Notes under the pieces: model-generated | What the model was told of the DNA's origin: nothing | Seen by the model: only the letters and a program-made list of their open reading frames with translations | The model's database searches: none | Made by a program: the position numbers and the translations under genes | Assembly (NCBI GenBank): GCA_021812735.1 | Contig: JAKAMV010000446.1 | Coordinates: forward strand, 1 to 7,960 | Length of the DNA: 7,960 nt | From: Chloroflexota bacterium | GTDB lineage: Bacteria > Chloroflexota > Limnocylindria > Limnocylindrales > CSP1-4 | Direction: 5' to 3' | Shown: piece by piece, positions 6,770 through 7,960 of the stretch | How the letters are laid out: each line of letters opens with the position of its first letter | Numbering within the stretch: the stretch's first letter is position 1

Positions 6770-7006
6770 CGCGGTTCGAGTCTAGTCCGGTCGGATGAAT
6801 CGCTCGTGAATCGTGCGCGGCCCCTATCCTCGGTCACACCCAGCCTCCACGCGCAGACGGCAGAGCAGGGAGCCCAAGCAGCGACGCGGGGGGAGGCGCA
6901 GATGGCGTCGGGTGCGTCTGCTAGCATCGGCCGGCGCCCAGCACGTCAACCAGCCCGCTCGCGTGTCCCTGCCACGGCCGCGCGACCCACCGGAGCTCCT
7001 CCCCCC
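6770..7006. other. Divergent intergenic region between response regulator and glyQS
   Basis: This 237-base spacer carries the regulator promoter on the left. For the rightward gene I see TATCCT (6825-6830) and TAGCAT (6922-6927) as possible -10 hexamers without clear -35 boxes. A strong purine-rich ribosome site GGGGGGAGG (6888-6896) lies 5 bases before an in-frame ATG at 6902, and GGAG (6992-6995) lies 11 bases before the GTG at 7007. No T-box element or tRNA is seen. Confidence 0.5.
6779..6813 (-). promoter_or_regulatory. Candidate autoregulated promoter of the response regulator gene
   Basis: CGATTCA occurs twice on the minus strand (starting at 6813 and 6802) with an exact 11-base period. 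Eleven bases after the second TTCA lies TAGACT (6784-6779), a 4/6 TATAAT match of TAnnnT form, followed by 9 bases and the ATG. No -35 hexamer is needed if the regulator binds the repeat. The identical 7-base halves are the strongest of the three related boxes in the window. Confidence 0.55.
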
Positions 7007-7960
7007 GTGACCCCCCACGAACTCGACCCGAACGCCGTCGCGCCTGCCGTCGCCAGCCTCGAGACGATCGTCTCGCTGTCCAAGCGGCGCGGCTTCATCT
7101 TCCCGTCGTCCGAGATCTACGGCGGCATCAACGCCGTGTGGGACTACGGGCCGCTGGGGGTCGAGCTCAAGAACAACGTGAAGCGCGCCTGGTGGCGGGC
7201 GATGGTCCAGGACCGCAACGACATCGTGGGCCTCGATGCCGGGATCCTGATGCACCCCCAGGTGTGGGTGACGTCGGGCCACGTCGGCTCGTTCTCGGAC
7301 CCCCTCGTGGAGTGCCCCGAGTGCCACCGCCGCTACCGGCTCGACGAGCTGCCGGGCACCGAGGAGCTGACCCAGACCGACCTCCGCGACGAGACGATCA
7401 CGCAGCGCCTGGGCCTCGCCTGCCCGGTCGACGGCGCGATCCTGTCCGCGCCCCGGCGGTTCAACCTGATGTTCACCAGCCATATGGGCCCGGTCGAGGA
7501 CGACGCGAACGTCGTCTACTTCCGTCCCGAGACCGCCCAGGGTAGCTACGTCAACTTCAAGAACGTCCAGCAGAGCTCGCGCAAGAAGATCCCGTTCGGC
7601 ATCGCCCAGATCGGCAAGTCGTTCCGCAACGAGATCAGCCCCGGCAACTTCGTGTTCCGGATGCGCGAGTTCGAGCAGATGGAGATGCAGTACTTCGTCC
7701 GGCCCGAGCAGGGCGCCGCCGAGGCGTTCGAGATGTGGCTGCCCAAGCGCCGCGCCTGGTACGAGGCCTACGGCGTGACGCCCGAGCGGCTGCGCTTCCG
7801 TGAGCACGCCCCCGACGAGCTGGCCCACTACGCGAAGAAGGCGATCGACGTCGAGTACCGCTTCCCGTTCGGCTGGAAGGAGCTCGAGGGCATCCACAAC
7901 CGGGGCGACTTCGACCTGGGCAACCACGCGCGGGCCTCGGGCGAGAACCTCGAGTACTTC
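7007..7960 (+). CDS. glyQS: Glycyl-tRNA synthetase, single-chain class II type (N-terminal part)
   Basis: It charges tRNA-Gly with glycine using ATP in the cytoplasm. The 318 residues present cover the start of the class II catalytic core, and the gene runs off the right edge. Features are [27 protein letters not shown] (25-51), a zinc-type CPEC pair (103-106) with a further Cys at 139, [16 protein letters not shown] (171-186), motif 2 [10 protein letters not shown] (203-212) with [14 protein letters not shown] (217-230), and [10 protein letters not shown] (295-304). This is the alpha2 type of archaea, eukaryotes and many bacteria, not the alpha/beta GlyQ+GlyS form. The GTG at 7007 was chosen because upstream in-frame codons use about 60% G/C at third positions against over 90% after it. 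An ATG at 6902 with a better ribosome site would add 35 residues and remains possible. Confidence 0.95.
   Translation, partial: MTPHELDPNAVAPAVASLETIVSLSKRRGFIFPSSEIYGGINAVWDYGPLGVELKNNVKRAWWRAMVQDRNDIVGLDAGILMHPQVWVTSGHVGSFSDPLVECPECHRRYRLDELPGTEELTQTDLRDETITQRLGLACPVDGAILSAPRRFNLMFTSHMGPVEDDANVVYFRPETAQGSYVNFKNVQQSSRKKIPFGIAQIGKSFRNEISPGNFVFRMREFEQMEMQYFVRPEQGAAEAFEMWLPKRRAWYEAYGVTPERLRFREHAPDELAHYAKKAIDVEYRFPFGWKELEGIHNRGDFDLGNHARASGENLEYF

Noticed and set aside
6814..7006. T-box or other riboswitch leader before glyQS
   Set aside because: I found no T-box core like GGTGG-N-ACCGCG and no terminator/antiterminator pair; the spacer is also short.
6824..7927. 367-codon minus-strand open frame opposite glyQS
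   Set aside because: It mirrors the conserved synthetase sequence. The Val/Leu/Asp/Arg-rich translation reflects reverse-complemented GC-rich codons, not a protein family.

Overview
The window is GC-rich chromosomal DNA from a bacterium, with third codon positions almost all G or C. It is tightly packed: ten protein genes (two cut by the window ends), two 4-base stop/start overlaps, and several starts that look leaderless (a -10 hexamer 8 to 9 bases before the start codon and no Shine-Dalgarno). Together with the single-chain class II glycyl-tRNA synthetase, this suggests a high-GC lineage such as Chloroflexota or Actinomycetota. That assignment is an inference from style, not proof. I see no tRNA, rRNA, insertion sequence, CRISPR array or phage gene.

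Layout. At the left edge (+ strand) is the C-terminal end of an M19 membrane-dipeptidase-like enzyme, whose stop codon directly abuts the stop of the convergent plsY. From there to about 6.8 kb every gene is on the minus strand. Read in the direction of transcription they are: an OmpR/PhoB-type response regulator (6769-6065), its sensor histidine kinase (6068-4725), a 77-residue exported acidic protein (4571-4338), a predicted lipoprotein (4273-3659), glycerol kinase glpK (3536-2034), a ketopantoate-reductase-family protein (2037-952) and acyl-phosphate:glycerol-3-phosphate acyltransferase plsY (920-282). At the right edge (+ strand) the gene for glycyl-tRNA synthetase starts and runs out of the window.

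How the genes may work together. GlpK makes sn-glycerol 3-phosphate and PlsY acylates it to lysophosphatidic acid, so glpK-panE-plsY reads as a short phospholipid-precursor operon. panE belongs to the CoA/ACP-cofactor branch if it is a true ketopantoate reductase. The two-component pair sits just upstream of two small exported products. The most interesting non-coding signal is a repeated half-site (TTCA-type) arranged as direct repeats with an 11-base period. It occurs once before the response regulator gene and twice in the gap before the 77-residue gene. Two of the three copies lie 11 to 12 bases upstream of a TAnnnT -10 hexamer, the geometry of PhoB-type activation. I infer an autoregulated envelope-sensing system whose output includes the small acidic exported protein and perhaps the lipoprotein. 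A strong 39-base stem-loop separates those two genes.
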